Part shown: positions 34,376-45,700 of the stretch, piece after piece
How the letters are laid out: each line of letters starts with the position of its first letter
Position numbering within the stretch: position 1 is the first letter of the stretch
Notes under the pieces: generated by a model
What the model saw: only the letters and a program-made list of their open reading frames with translations
What the model was told of the DNA's origin: nothing
Database searches by the model: none
Program-made: the position numbers and the translations under genes
Assembly (NCBI GenBank): GCA_037974965.1
Contig: JBBPFI010000001.1
Coordinates: 2,046,001 to 2,110,000 of the forward strand
Length of the DNA: 64,000 bases
Direction: 5' to 3'
Origin: Dacryopinax spathularia
Lineage: Eukaryota; Basidiomycota; Dacrymycetes; Dacrymycetales; Dacrymycetaceae

Positions 34376-35224
34376 CTACGCAACCAGCTCGGCTGCCTGA
34401 GGGCAATCACGGGCGATCTATATTGCGCGGTCCCTCGTCAGCTCAAACTGTGTAACGCAGGAAGGGGTGGGGGACTCACGTGACCCTCCTGCTGGCACCT
34501 GTAGCACGTCTTGGGCGGGCGAACGCCAGCAGCGCTCCCCACAGCGAGGGGAGCATCGAGCGCGGGAGTCGTGCCGGGCGCAGCCATACAGTCACGCGCG
34601 AAATGGTTCAGCTGGCCGCAGCGGTAGCACTTGATGGGCGCTGCACCGCCGGCGACGACAGCGACACCGCGTCCCGCTCCTCCAGCGTGGCCGCCACGGA
34701 AGCCGGGAGAGAAGCCCGAGTTACTCGTCGGGCAGAGGCGGGCGATGTGACCCTGCAAGACACTGTCAGCGTTCTTCATCTGTAGACGTGGGAGATGGGA
34801 CTCACGATACGACCACAGTTCTACAGAACCCAACACCACGGCAACAACAGCAACACCAACGCATCATCCATCAACGCCCATCCACACACCCCACAGAAAC
34901 CCTGCTTACGTAGCACTTCATAGTCCCTCCCCCACTGGCCTGCGCGGCGACCCTCAAGCTCGGGCAATCAGCCTGGATGTGCCCAACGCCTCCGCAGGAA
35001 TAGCACTGCTTTGCGCTGACGCTCCTAGGCGCAGGGCAGTTGGCAGACTCGTGTCCCGGCTGGCGGCAGTTGTAGCAAAGGCGCTGCTCGGAGGAGCAGG
35101 ACTCGGCGATATGCCCCACTGGTTCCCAACGCATCATTAATCAGCATCCTTGCCATGCTCGCGGAAATCCGAGCGGGGACGCACAGTTCCCGCACTTGAA
35201 ACAACCCTTCCTGGAATAAGCCAT
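34376..35224 (-). CDS. GIS2: CNBP/Gis2-type zinc-knuckle nucleic-acid-binding protein
   Basis: Five exons (35224-35185, 35118-34910, 34820-34806, 34752-34480, 34417-34376) give 192 aa. Six CCHC knuckles are made: CFKCGNLGHIAESC, CYNCRQPGHESANC, CYSCGGVGHIQADC, CYNCGRIGHIARLC, CYRCGQLNHFARDC and CYRCQQEGHIARDC. Three of them exist only after splicing, because introns cut inside the knuckles. Exon 3 is a 15-bp micro-exon coding NCGRI. A Gly/Arg-rich stretch with 'GFRGGHAGGAGRG' separates knuckles 4 and 5, the usual place of the RGG box in CNBP. These proteins bind single-stranded G-rich nucleic acid and mRNA, affect translation and join stress granules. Yeast Gis2 has seven knuckles; here six are seen. 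Confidence 0.93.
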
Positions 35225-36592
35225 CTCGTATTCTCCCAGCTTCAACAAATTCAACAGATCACAATCTGTCCCGTGCTGATTCAGCCCTCTCTCCACTTAA
35301 ACCAGGCAGAGCCAGCTCGCACCTCAGATCAACGGCAACCCAGCAGCAGCTCAGCAACAGCAACGACAGCACAGCAACAGCACCGGAACCCCAACAACAC
35401 CAGCGATATCTCCCAGCGGCGACTTGCGACGAGCGAGGACCCGACTACGAGCGAGAGAGGTTGGTCGTTCTTGACAGAGAGGAGAGTCACCCGCCCGCCG
35501 GCCTCTCAGGCTAGCCAGACGGGGATTTGCGACTGCGGGACCCCGTGAGCAAAGAGAGGGATTGATTCCGCGTTTGATTGATGCCGATCCGGGTTTGCCG
35601 CTGTGTTGGGTTAAACAGGAGGAAAGCGGTGGTGGACGTGCCTGTTTTGATGGCTTTGGACGGCCAGCAGGGCTGGGGTTGGCTGCGAAAGGAGATGTTT
35701 GGCACCGGGGGACGGGGATGAGGCCACCATCTGGAATGATGATCTTCGAACAGGGAAATCATCCGAACCGGAGCTGATCGGTGATCACGAATCGGACGGC
35801 ATGCGGCTGTTCCTACCAAGCAATACGGAAGCTGCATCTGGAAAATCTGAGGAGATGATTGTAGATGATTGTTCCTACAATGGACGACGACTCTGCGGAT
35901 CGCCGATGATCGTCAGTTGCGCTTCTGCTGTGTACTCTACAGTTACGGCACCACGGAACAAACATGATGGGAGCTCTTTGATATGCGGGTTTGCAGTCTC
36001 TTTTCCTGCTCAGTGGGTTCACGGTCCACAAGCAGACATGCTGTAAAGGGGCGGCTTTTGCTTCTTGTTATGATCGCTAGCAGCCAGTGTCCCTTCTTCA
36101 AACTGGTCAACCAAAACTGCGCCGCTTTCGGTTCTGTCACTCAACGGGTGACATATAATCGCATTTCCCCCTCCAAACGTCCCCATCCTCGTGCCCCTCA
36201 GCCCGATACCGAATTGAATATCTGTCGTCGCAGTCCAGATTGAAACCCAACCCTGGTGGATCAAGCAGGAAACAAGCTTGAGCTTACCAAGCCTGCCCGA
36301 CTTTCTGCTGGTCAAGTAGGACAGAGTAGGATCGTTTCTGTGGCGGTGCTGAAGGAGAGAGTAGGGCGGCCCGGCCGAACGATATTTTCGGGGTTAATGG
36401 TGCAACCATCGTGCAAGATCGTACTAGCCGGACAGTCCGCCCACCCACCGGCCTCCAACGTTCGCAAGGGACCTGACTGAGCAGGACAGCGAAAACGGGT
36501 TATTTATACAGTCCTGGGCGACAGCGGGCGATGTTGTCGCCTCTTCCTCGCCGTCCCTTTCTTCTTCTGCTATAGCATATACCTACTCAGCC
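35225..36592. promoter_or_regulatory. Divergent intergenic region between CNBP and MFS paralogue B genes
   Basis: 1.37 kb without a supported gene, containing both promoters. The CNBP side is rich in CAG/CAA repeats (about 35340-35400). On the MFS side, 'ttatttatacag' at about 36499-36510 lies 85-95 bp before the start codon and resembles a TATA box. A pyrimidine-rich block precedes the ATG. Confidence 0.5.
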
Positions 36593-38539
36593 ATGTCCCC
36601 GTCGTCGACAAGGAGCGACGGCAGCAGCGAGCGCACCGTCGCTCCCTCTTCCTCCACTGCGCACGGCAAGCCCAACCCACCACAGTCAACAGCGCCAGCA
36701 GACGACCCCAACCGTACCGGCGTCGAGCCCCCTCCACCAGGGGAAGAGAAAGTCGACGTCCCGATCCGAAAGCGCGATTTCGGTTTCCTGCCCATACCGA
36801 AGAAACAACGACACGACCCGAATGTTGGGTTCAAGTTCACTACGCTGCTCAATGCGGTCTTTGGCGTGGCGAGCACGTTTACGGTCGCGAACCTGTACTA
36901 CTCGCAACCACTCTTGATTGAGTTAGCGACGGACTTCGGGACGACGTATGACCGGATATCAAATGTGCCGACTCTTACGCAGGCTGGGTGCGTCTATTCT
37001 GCCCTTCCTCGAGAGAGAGTAATTGACCAACGAACAGGTATGCGACTGGTCTGCTCTTTGTCACTCCCTTAGGCGACATGATTCGCCGACGCGAGCTACT
37101 CCTCGCCCTGCTGATCTGTGCAGGAGGGATCACGATCGGCCTCGCTGCGACCCGCTCGCTGGAGCTCTTCGAAGCCCTCTCCTACCTCTCCGGCATCGTA
37201 GCCGTCACACCGCAGGTCATGCTCCCCTTCGCAGCCGACCTCGCCCCGCCGCATAGGCGTGCTTCGGCCATCTCGATCGTCCTATCTGGCTTGCTGCTGG
37301 GTATCCTGATCGCACGAGTGCTGGGTGGGATCATCGGCGAGTTCTCGAGCTGGAGGAACGTATACTGGATGTCTGTGGGGGTGTGTACCTGCATATATGC
37401 ATCCCACACTTTCCTGTACTAACGTATCCTCAAACGTAGCTGCACTTCTTTATCCTCATTGTCCTCTACTTCGTCCTCCCCGATTTCCCGGACAAGGGGC
37501 TCAACCTGTCCTACTTCCAAATCCTATTCAGCATGGCCAAGTTCGCATTCACAGAGCCAGTCCTCATCCAGTCATGCATGATCGGACTCGCTTGCTCCTC
37601 CGTCTTCTCATGCTTTTGGGTCACGTTGACTTTCTTGCTTGGTGGGGAGCCGTACAACTATAATACTCTGGCTATTGGGTTGTTTGGACTGATTGGCATG
37701 CTTGGGGTGATGACGTCGCCTTTTGTCGGGAGGTTTGTGGACAAACGTATGTCTGCATATGTATATGCGCAACAGTGGTCGGATTCTGACTCTCAACTAG
37801 TTGTTCCTTGGTTCGGAACGTTGTTCGGACTGCTTGGCCTGTTGGTCTCGTTGGGTATCTATACGGGAGCTGCGATCGTCAACATCGGAGCTGTCGTCGT
37901 TACCTGCTTCAGTGAGGTCCTTTCACTGCTCTCATTTGGACCGTGCTGACCTTCCGCAGCACTGGATGTCGCCCAACAACTGCAGCAAGTCAGTAACAGC
38001 ACGCGCAACTTTGCGTACGTTTCGCTCTTTTAGCGCGCATACGTCACAGATTCTGACCCTAACCTCATTCTAGTATCAACCCCGCCGCACGAGCCCGTAT
38101 AAACTCCGTATATATCATCGCCGTCTTCCTAGGTCAAGTGATCGGCTCCTCCGCTGGAAGCCGGATCTTCCTGCAGGCAGGACAGCGCGCAGCCGGTGGC
38201 TTCTGCCTCGGCTTGATTGGGTTCGCGCTCCTCGCGCTGCTCATCAGGGGACCGGAAGCGAAGACCTGGGTTGGCTGGACGGGGGATGTGAAGAGCTTTA
38301 GACGCGCGCCGCATAAAAAGCAGCCAGAGCAGACTAAGAAGGCGGATGAGGATGTGGAGAAGCAGGAGGGTGGTGCTGATCCCGTGTCGGAGCATCACCC
38401 TCAGCAACCGCAGCCGCATGAGCTCAATACGGCAGACGACCGGGCGATGGAAGACGAGCCCGAAGACGAGCCCGAAGCCCTAGCAAACGCGTCCCGGCCG
38501 GAACTTTCCCAGAGGGGCGAGCAGAAGGGGAGCGCCTAG
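36593..38539 (+). CDS. Major facilitator transporter, paralogue B
   Basis: Six exons (36593-36987, 37038-37380, 37440-37746, 37801-37911, 37960-38014, 38074-38539) give 558 aa. The protein repeats the layout of paralogue A: a Ser/Pro/Glu N-terminal tail, 'RDFGFLPIPKKQ', 'NVPTLTQAGYATGLLFVTPL', 'GDMIRRRELLLALLI', 'TPQVMLPFAADLAPPHRRAS', 'LLLGILIARVLGG', 'YFQILFSMAKFAFTEPVLIQ', 'FLLGGEPYNYNTLAIGLFGL', and 'INPAARARINSVYIIAVFLG'. The C-terminal tail is long, acidic and Pro/Glu-rich, unlike the other two copies. It lacks several introns present in A and C, and sequence identity to them is visibly lower. The transported compound is unknown. It is divergent from the CNBP gene and followed 547 bp later by paralogue C on the same strand. 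Confidence 0.88.
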
Positions 38540-39085
38540 CATTTCGTTCAACTGGCATTACCCGTAGAGTGTAGCTGTAATCTCTTTAGATCTTTGGGCA
38601 TTGTATATCACCATTAGATACCAGCAATCGATTGTACATTGTTCATATGAAACCCGAAGGACTTCTTGGGATATCTCGTAACAGAGGACTGTTCGGCCCG
38701 TTTCCACCGAACTCCAGCCTGCTATTTCCGTCCCTGCAAGGAGCAAATGAGGCGCACATGAACCCACGCAGCCCTAAGTCCGACCACCCAAGGGGATAAA
38801 GCTGGTCCACATGGTTTCGTCAGTTGAAGGCATCTGGACCGCACAGTAGTCCTGCCGCCGGTGAGAGTTCTGCCCCATCCATCAGGACCGGGCAGTCCAT
38901 TGGTCAGTTCTGGTCAGCGTGACTCATGGGAATTCTTGGAGTGGCTATGCTGGATTTTTGTACACCATATGGGACTTGCCGTACTTGCTTCTGCGGTACG
39001 CGCTCTGTATATAACCTTTGCGTAATGGCGTCTTTCTCGGTCATACCCACTTCATAGACCTGGCGGATAACCTGGCTCTCTACAG

Positions 39086-41004
39086 ATGTCGGAAGAGCAG
39101 GGTGGTGGTGCGAACGAGGAACGCGCGGAGCGAGTACAAGACACCTCGGCAGCTCATGCGAAACCTCACAAACTAGACTTCGGCTTCCTACCGATCCCAA
39201 AACGTCTTCGACACGACTCGTCACGGCCCTTACATTTTTCCTTGCTGCTTAACATAATCTTCGCTGTGGCTGGTACATTCACCGGTGCGAATCTGTACTA
39301 TTGTCAACCGATCCTCATCCAGCTCGCTACGACATTCCAGGTCGACTATGTCAGGATCGCCAATATACCTACACTCACGCAAGCGGGATATGCTGCTGGA
39401 CTGCTGTTCGTCACTCCTCTGGGGGATATGATCCGAAGAAGGGAGCTGTTACTGGCGCTGCTCTTCTGCGCGGGGTGCCTCACGCTGGGACTTGCGTTGA
39501 CGCAGTCGCTGGTGGCCTTCGAGACGCTGTCGTTTATTGCTGGGATGGTCGCTGTTACGCCTCAGGTCATTATGCCTCTCACTGTCGACTTGGCACCACC
39601 CGAGAGGCGCGGCACGGCCCTGTCTATCGTCTTGTCCGGTATGCACACTTCACTGCAGGGAAGGCCGTCCCCTGACTGGCGCAGGCTTACTGCTCGGTAT
39701 TCTGGTCGCTCGAGTTCTGGGTGGCTTGATAGCCCAGTTCTCATATTGGCGTAACATCTACTGGATGTCCATGTCTGTGAGTCCTGGCTGTTGTCATGTA
39801 TAAGCCGGCATCTCACGCTATTCTACGGAGATCCACTACGCATTATTCTTAATGCTCTTCCTGACCTTGCCCGACGTCCCCGACAAGAACCTAGGATTGT
39901 CCTACTTCCAGGCAAGTCATGCATTGCCTCTTCCTGCCCGCATGAGCCTGAACGGCAAAGCAGATCTTGTACACTGTAGCCAAGTTCGCTGTCACTGAAC
40001 CGGTCCTGATTCAATCCTCCATCATTGGCTTATGTTGTAATGCAGTATACGCAAGCTTCTGGGTACGGGGGACCCATCTTCCAGCAATGAACTACAAATA
40101 ACACCTTGTCCAGGTTACCTTGACGTTCCTTCTTGGTGGATCGCCGTACTTCTATAATACGTCCGCCTTTCTTATTTCAGTCTCATTACTTGGCTGACAA
40201 CTCCCAGCTTGGATATTGGTTTATTCGGCCTCGTCGGAATCCTTGGAGTCGCGACGGGACCGCTGATCGGGAGGGTCGTTGATCATTGTCCGCGCCTTTC
40301 TTTCCGTTCTTAACCTGTGCTCATCTGCGCTAGTAAATCCATGGTTCGGCGTATTACTCGGCTTGCTGGGTTTGCTGGGCACGTTTGCCATCGATACCGC
40401 TGCCGCGACGCGGAGTATTGGCGCGATTATTGTCGTCGCGTTCCGTATGCCCCTTCCATGACATGATTTCATCCTGTCTGACAGTCAGTACAGTACTGGA
40501 TGTTTTTGACTCCCTCCAACAAGTCAGCAGCGCCACGCGCTATTTCGCGTAAGCCCATCCTCTCCTTCCCGTTCACGACCTCATGCCCCTTTCCCCGCAC
40601 TGTCGGCAGGATTAACCCCGACGCCCGAGCACGCATCAACGCCGTGTACATCATCTCCATGTTCTTTGGCCAGTTTATCGGCACTTCTGTTGGCACACGA
40701 ATATTTACGGCACATGGGAATTATGCGAATGGGGGGATGAACTTGGCTTGGCTTGCTTTGTATGTCCGTCATCTTGTAACCCGAAAGGTCGCAAACTGAC
40801 GTTGAGCCTAGTGCGCTGTTTGTTCTGATGATTCGTGGGCCTGGTGCGAAGACGTGGGTTGGGTGGACTGGTAGCAGGGAGAGCTGGCGCAGGCAGAAGG
40901 AACCGGAGGAAACAGACGGGAAGACGGCCCAGGAACTGCATGAGGCAGAGCCGCCAGAACCCGCCGTACCCATCACTGTCGCTGAGCCTGAGAATGCAGC
41001 ATAA
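39086..41004 (+). CDS. Major facilitator transporter, paralogue C
   Basis: About ten exons; the first is 39086-39638 and ends at the same codon and phase ('SIVLSG|') as exon 1 of paralogue A. The protein starts 'MSEEQGGGANEERAERVQDT', then 'HKLDFGFLPIPKRLRHDSS' and the same helix signatures as A: 'GTFTGANLYYCQPILIQLA', 'IPTLTQAGYAAGLLFVTPLG', 'IAQFSYWRNIYWMSMS', 'NPWFGVLLGLLGLLGTFAID', 'INPDARARINAVYIISMFFG'. It ends in a short acidic tail '..TVAEPENAA'. Similarity to A is greater than to B, and intron positions after YFQ, FW and YNT are shared with A. Function: a predicted proton-coupled efflux or uptake permease of unknown substrate in the plasma membrane. Its stop is 75 bp from the stop of convergent ISY1. 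Confidence 0.86.
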
Positions 41005-41079
41005 CGTGGGGAGATCAGACATGGTTCTCCCATAGACAGTATCTAATGATACAATCACAACCACATGGCTCTACCACGT

Positions 41080-42097
41080 TCACTCTCCTGCATACTCCCG
41101 CAAAAGCGCCTGCTTCCGCATCTCCAGCAACACCTTCTCCATCTCCTCCTCCGTCGGTAGTTTCGGAGGCTGGATCTCGTCACCCAGCCACGCTAGGGCG
41201 TTTATCTGCTTTTGGCCCGCTTTGATCTGAGCGGCTGTTTTGAGGGGTTCTGGTGGTGGGACTGGAAGTTCGGAAGGAGGTGTTTGGGGTAGCTCGAGCG
41301 CTTGCTGGAGGGAGGCATATGCTTCTGCCCAGTCTGGAGAAATGGTCAGCGAGAGTGATGTAGTGGAGAGGGGATGAGGTGTACCTTCTTCCTCTGCTTC
41401 TCGCTCAAAGGCTAGGAGGGTGCCGTCTTCTTCGTCTTCGTCACCGGTGTAGAAGGGTGGTTGGTCTAGGTATTGCTTGTATCGTGATAATACATGAGAC
41501 TCCTCTTCCTCCTTCGACGCTGCAAAACCATCAGCATTGATGGCAAAGACATAAAGACCATTTCACATACGTTTCTTCGCAAAAAGCTCCCTCACGCCGG
41601 GCAACTCCTTCGCCCTCCCGAAATATTTGTACCCTCTTGTCCCCGGTACTTCCTGGCCGTCCTCATCCACCATCGCTATATTCCTCCGGTAGTTCGCTCC
41701 GCCCAAGGCTATAATCTGGTTCTCCCAATGCCGTTTCTCCCTCATGAGCTTATTGATCTCATCGTTCAGATCGCGGACTTCGTAATCCGTCAGGCCCGCT
41801 ACCTCTGGCATCAGCACACGCTCTCACTTCATCTTGAGCGAAGAGAACGCACCATCCTGAATCTTAGACACCTTCCGGCTGATCTCACGCAGGATCTCGC
41901 CTCTCCAGCGCTCGCACTCGCGCAGGGACTTGCAAGCACTCGCCATTCGTGGCCGTTTACCGCCTTTTGTCGCGAGGCCCAGCTCGGCCGCTTGGGCTTC
42001 GCGGAAGCGGTAGAGCATGGACTGGGCTTTCTCTTCATTACGGGCCTAGTGATACATTAGAGACTACAGTCAAAGATACTGAAACAGTGCTTACCAT
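41080..42097 (-). CDS. ISY1: Pre-mRNA-splicing factor ISY1
   Basis: This is an NTC/Prp19-associated splicing factor that sits near the catalytic core of the spliceosome. The N terminus reads 'M|ARNEEKAQSMLYRFREAQA', matching human ISY1 'MARNAEKA..L.RFRQAQ'. Exon 1 is only the ATG (42097-42095), followed at once by an intron starting GTAAGC; exon 2 is 42045-41853. Further motifs: 'CERWRGEILREISRKVSKIQ', 'YEVRDLNDEINKLMREKRHW', 'GQEVPGTRGYKYFGRAKELP' and 'GVRELFAKK'. The C-terminal part is Glu-rich and ends 'LREYAGE'. At least four introns are present. The stop at 41080 is convergent with MFS paralogue C, and the start is divergent from the SH3-SAM-PH-CH gene. Confidence 0.92.
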
Positions 42098-42773
42098 TTT
42101 GTACGGATGGGAGGGATGGGAGGGTGGTAGGAGTTGTGAGAGTTGCGAGTCAAGGGTCTGGGCGCTTGAGCTTCTGCATCGCCACCGACTTCAACTAAGC
42201 AAAGCCTGGCCCAGCTTTTTGGTTCTTATCAATGCAACCACGACTAGCGAAGTGCATGCTCCCATCCTTTCGTCCCAGTACCTCAAGCAAAGTCATATGA
42301 TTCAATTCTATAATACATGGGAATAAACGACACTGAGAATGTGCGGCTGAGGAGCCGGCAGATGACTAGAAAGCCGTTCTTGTGTCACAAATCGCATAGA
42401 CAAGACGGGGAACTTCGGAACAACAGCCAAGGTATCCATCCATGTGAACGTTCCTTGTGAGCATTGTTGGGCAAGTCTGGAATGACATTTCGTGATTGTT
42501 GTGTAATTATGTATAACATTGTGGGGTGGGGCCCAATCCGATTCGGAAGCTGCGGCCGTGGCTGATCCCGCCCACGTGTTATGAGCGACAGCGGCCGTTC
42601 AGTCCCCCGCTGATTACTCCCAAGCGTAACGCTACGTCGCACCGTCATCCTCCCATCCTCCTTCTACCACACCGCATAGTCTTGCATATTGGCGTATTTA
42701 TCTTGCTATTGACCAGGAGAGGTCAGCGTACGGTGCTAGAGAGGATTGCTGAGGGCGAAACGACGGTTTCAAA
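42098..42773. promoter_or_regulatory. Divergent promoter region of ISY1 and the Boi-type gene
   Basis: 676 bp between two start codons. No gene recognised. The right half contains pyrimidine-rich blocks before the plus-strand start. Confidence 0.45.
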
Positions 42774-45700
42774 ATGCCCGAGTTCGTGTATGCGCTGCAC
42801 GACTTTGTCGCAGAGCACGAGGATGAGATACCCTTTCGCGCCGGCGAGCGCATAGAGGTGATTGAAAAGGACGACGAGTTCGGCGATGGATGGTGGCAGG
42901 TGCGCTCAATGCCTCTTACAGTTGATGGTCAGTTGCTGATGCTGATTTCGGGGTGGATAGGGCCGGAATCTGGCGGGCAAGACGGGCTTGTTTCCTCAGA
43001 ACTACACCACACCTCAACCGCCATACCCACAATCGCAGTCAAATCTCTCACAATTCGCCAGCGCACCCAACGACGCGTCCACATCCAATGTCGGTGCCGG
43101 AGGGTCATCGTCCCAGATGGCAGCGACGATGGGCGACGTGCAGAAAGCCCTTGACCAGCTTGGCGCGGGCCATCGGCTGACGAGCGGCGATACCGACCGG
43201 ACGAGCATGAGCTTCGCGAGTGGTACTGATGACGAGAGCGAGGCGGATAACGATGCTGCGGGCGGGAGCTGGGGCAATCGGCAGCTTCTTGCCGAGAAGG
43301 CGAGGCGCGAGCTGGCGGAGAGGCAGATGCGGGAATTGGAGGCTGCAAATATACCGCCTCCTATCCCGCTCGCGATGTCCGATGACAGTGAGAGCGAGGG
43401 CGAGCCTGATCATGGGGACGATGAGGGCGAGAAAGGGGTGAATGGGTTCGCGAGCCAGAGAACGAGCGTTCAACAACCCAGGACGCCAACTGTGCCTACT
43501 TTTGGTGGATCTTCAAAACCGGAAGGAACACGCCCTCTGGGGACGCACAGTCGACAAGGCTCGGCCGCGGCGAGCAAGAGCTCGCTTCCTATCCCTCAGC
43601 CTGCTAGCTTACCACCAAACTTGACGATTACCAACCCCGACGAGCAATGGGAGGAGCCCAGCCCAGTGGTGCCAGACACGGCAGCAACAATTACTGCTCG
43701 CTCGGTCGAGGCTGAGCGTACTCCGGCGGAGATGGAGCCTACCCCCAAGATCGGTGGGCCGGAAACGGAAACACCAAGGCTTGCCGGAGCTGAAGTACCG
43801 TTGCCAAGCTCGCCGCCGCCACCGCCGCAGCCAGAACCTGTCAAGAGCATCCTTTCGGCTATCGTACCTGCTGTTGGACCACCTCCAGGAAGTGTTCTAA
43901 CATCCATGCCCCCTCCAGCGGAACCACAGGAATCGAAGCCCACTCCTTCGCCCACACCTGCTCTGGGGCCGCCTTTCCTGGAGTCACCTGCGGCGTCAAA
44001 CAGCGGTTACCCCTCAGAAACACTATATGCTGCACCCGCTGCTGCACCAGCACCAGCACCCACACCAGCACCAGCCGCAGCACCCCCCGCGCCGTCAAAA
44101 GCCGACCCAGCGACGCACAACCTCCCAGCCGACCCGAACACCTGGTCAACGGAAGACGTCATCTCCTGGCTCACCTCAAAAGGGTTCGACAGCAGCGTAC
44201 GAGACCGCTTCGAGGAACAAGACATCACCGGCGACGTCTTGCTTTCTCTTGACCTGGCGCTTTTGAAGGATGAGCTGGGGATTACCGCGTTTGGCAAGCG
44301 GATGAGGCTGAACAACGCGATCAGCGATCTGAGGAAATCGATCGCCCCTCCCCAAGCGGCCAACAGCACCCCTGCTCAAGTGCAGGGCAACCCGGTGAAT
44401 GGACAGGGTATACCGCATGGATTGGTGTTGAGCCCGGAGAGTGCACCGCAGACGAATGAGCTGAGTCCGGCCGAATGGGGCACTGGCGCTTCGGCCGCCA
44501 ATCTGAAGACCGAAGAGCCTGAGACTGTTGGTCCTCTGGTTGGCTTGGGACTGGCTAGCCTGAATAACAGAGAGGTGAGCGCAGCCCACCCATCAACGTG
44601 GGTGATCACCGTTCTGACCTCTAGGAGCAGCGATCATCTGTCTCGTCAGCCCCTATCTCTGATGGAACTGGCAGTATGCGCGGTAAGAGGTCGACTGTTG
44701 GGAGCGTTGATCCTAGTTCCATTGCGGAAGAGGACGAAACTAGGGCGGAGACGGACACGACCGATGTGCGTATTCTCTCGCATCCCGTGGCTCCCTAAGA
44801 GCGCGACTAATGCTGGTACACAGGCCGATAAAACCTCCATGACTACTTTGTCAAAGCAGCCTTTCCCTGCTCGATCAATTGGATCTCGCTCATCGCACGA
44901 GCCCGGTCCCACAGAAACCGAGGCGACGTCTGTAGCGGGTTCTCTGAAGCAGTCCCAGCCGAAGGATACACCTCCATCATCCATCCCGCCGAGCCCGAGC
45001 AAACGCGGCAGCGTCGACAGCCCAACTTCTGCTACCGCTTCCATTAAGAGGTCAGGAAGTGCGAATGGGCTGAAGAGCAAAGGCAAGCAGGAGAAGGAGA
45101 AGGATGGCAGGTTGAGCTTCTTCGGCGGATCTTTGGGGAAGAGCCGCAAACCGCCGCCTCGCTACTCTGCGTATGTTTCAATCCCTTCCTGCCAACCAGA
45201 TCATGCTAATCACTTCCCTAGTGAAGGACTTCCCGACAGCTCACCCCAGGCTCCGCCTCAACCTGAAAAGCGATCCCTGTCCAGATATCTGGGCGGATCA
45301 ACCCACCGTAAGACCGCTTCTGGCCAGAGCAACATCCGGATATCATCCGGTGCATCAGGCACTGCAACGCCCAACATCAGCTCGCCTGTCCCCGCCAGCA
45401 CGAGCCCAACGACATCGCAAACGAACAGCGGTACCCCGGGATCTCCCAACATCCTCCGAAAACGACTCTCGTCCTCTCCCGGTCCGAATGAGATGCGCAA
45501 CGGGACTGAGAGCAACGAGCCTATTACTGAGAATACTGAGAACGCCCTGCAGAAGATCGGCAAGCCAGACCACCAGGGCTGGATGCGCAAGAAGGGCGAG
45601 CGGTATAACTCGTGGAAGAACCGCTATTTCGTGCTGAAGGGCGTGCATCTATACTACCTGCGCAGCCAGAATGTGCGATTTTCCCTTCCGTTTATTGGGA

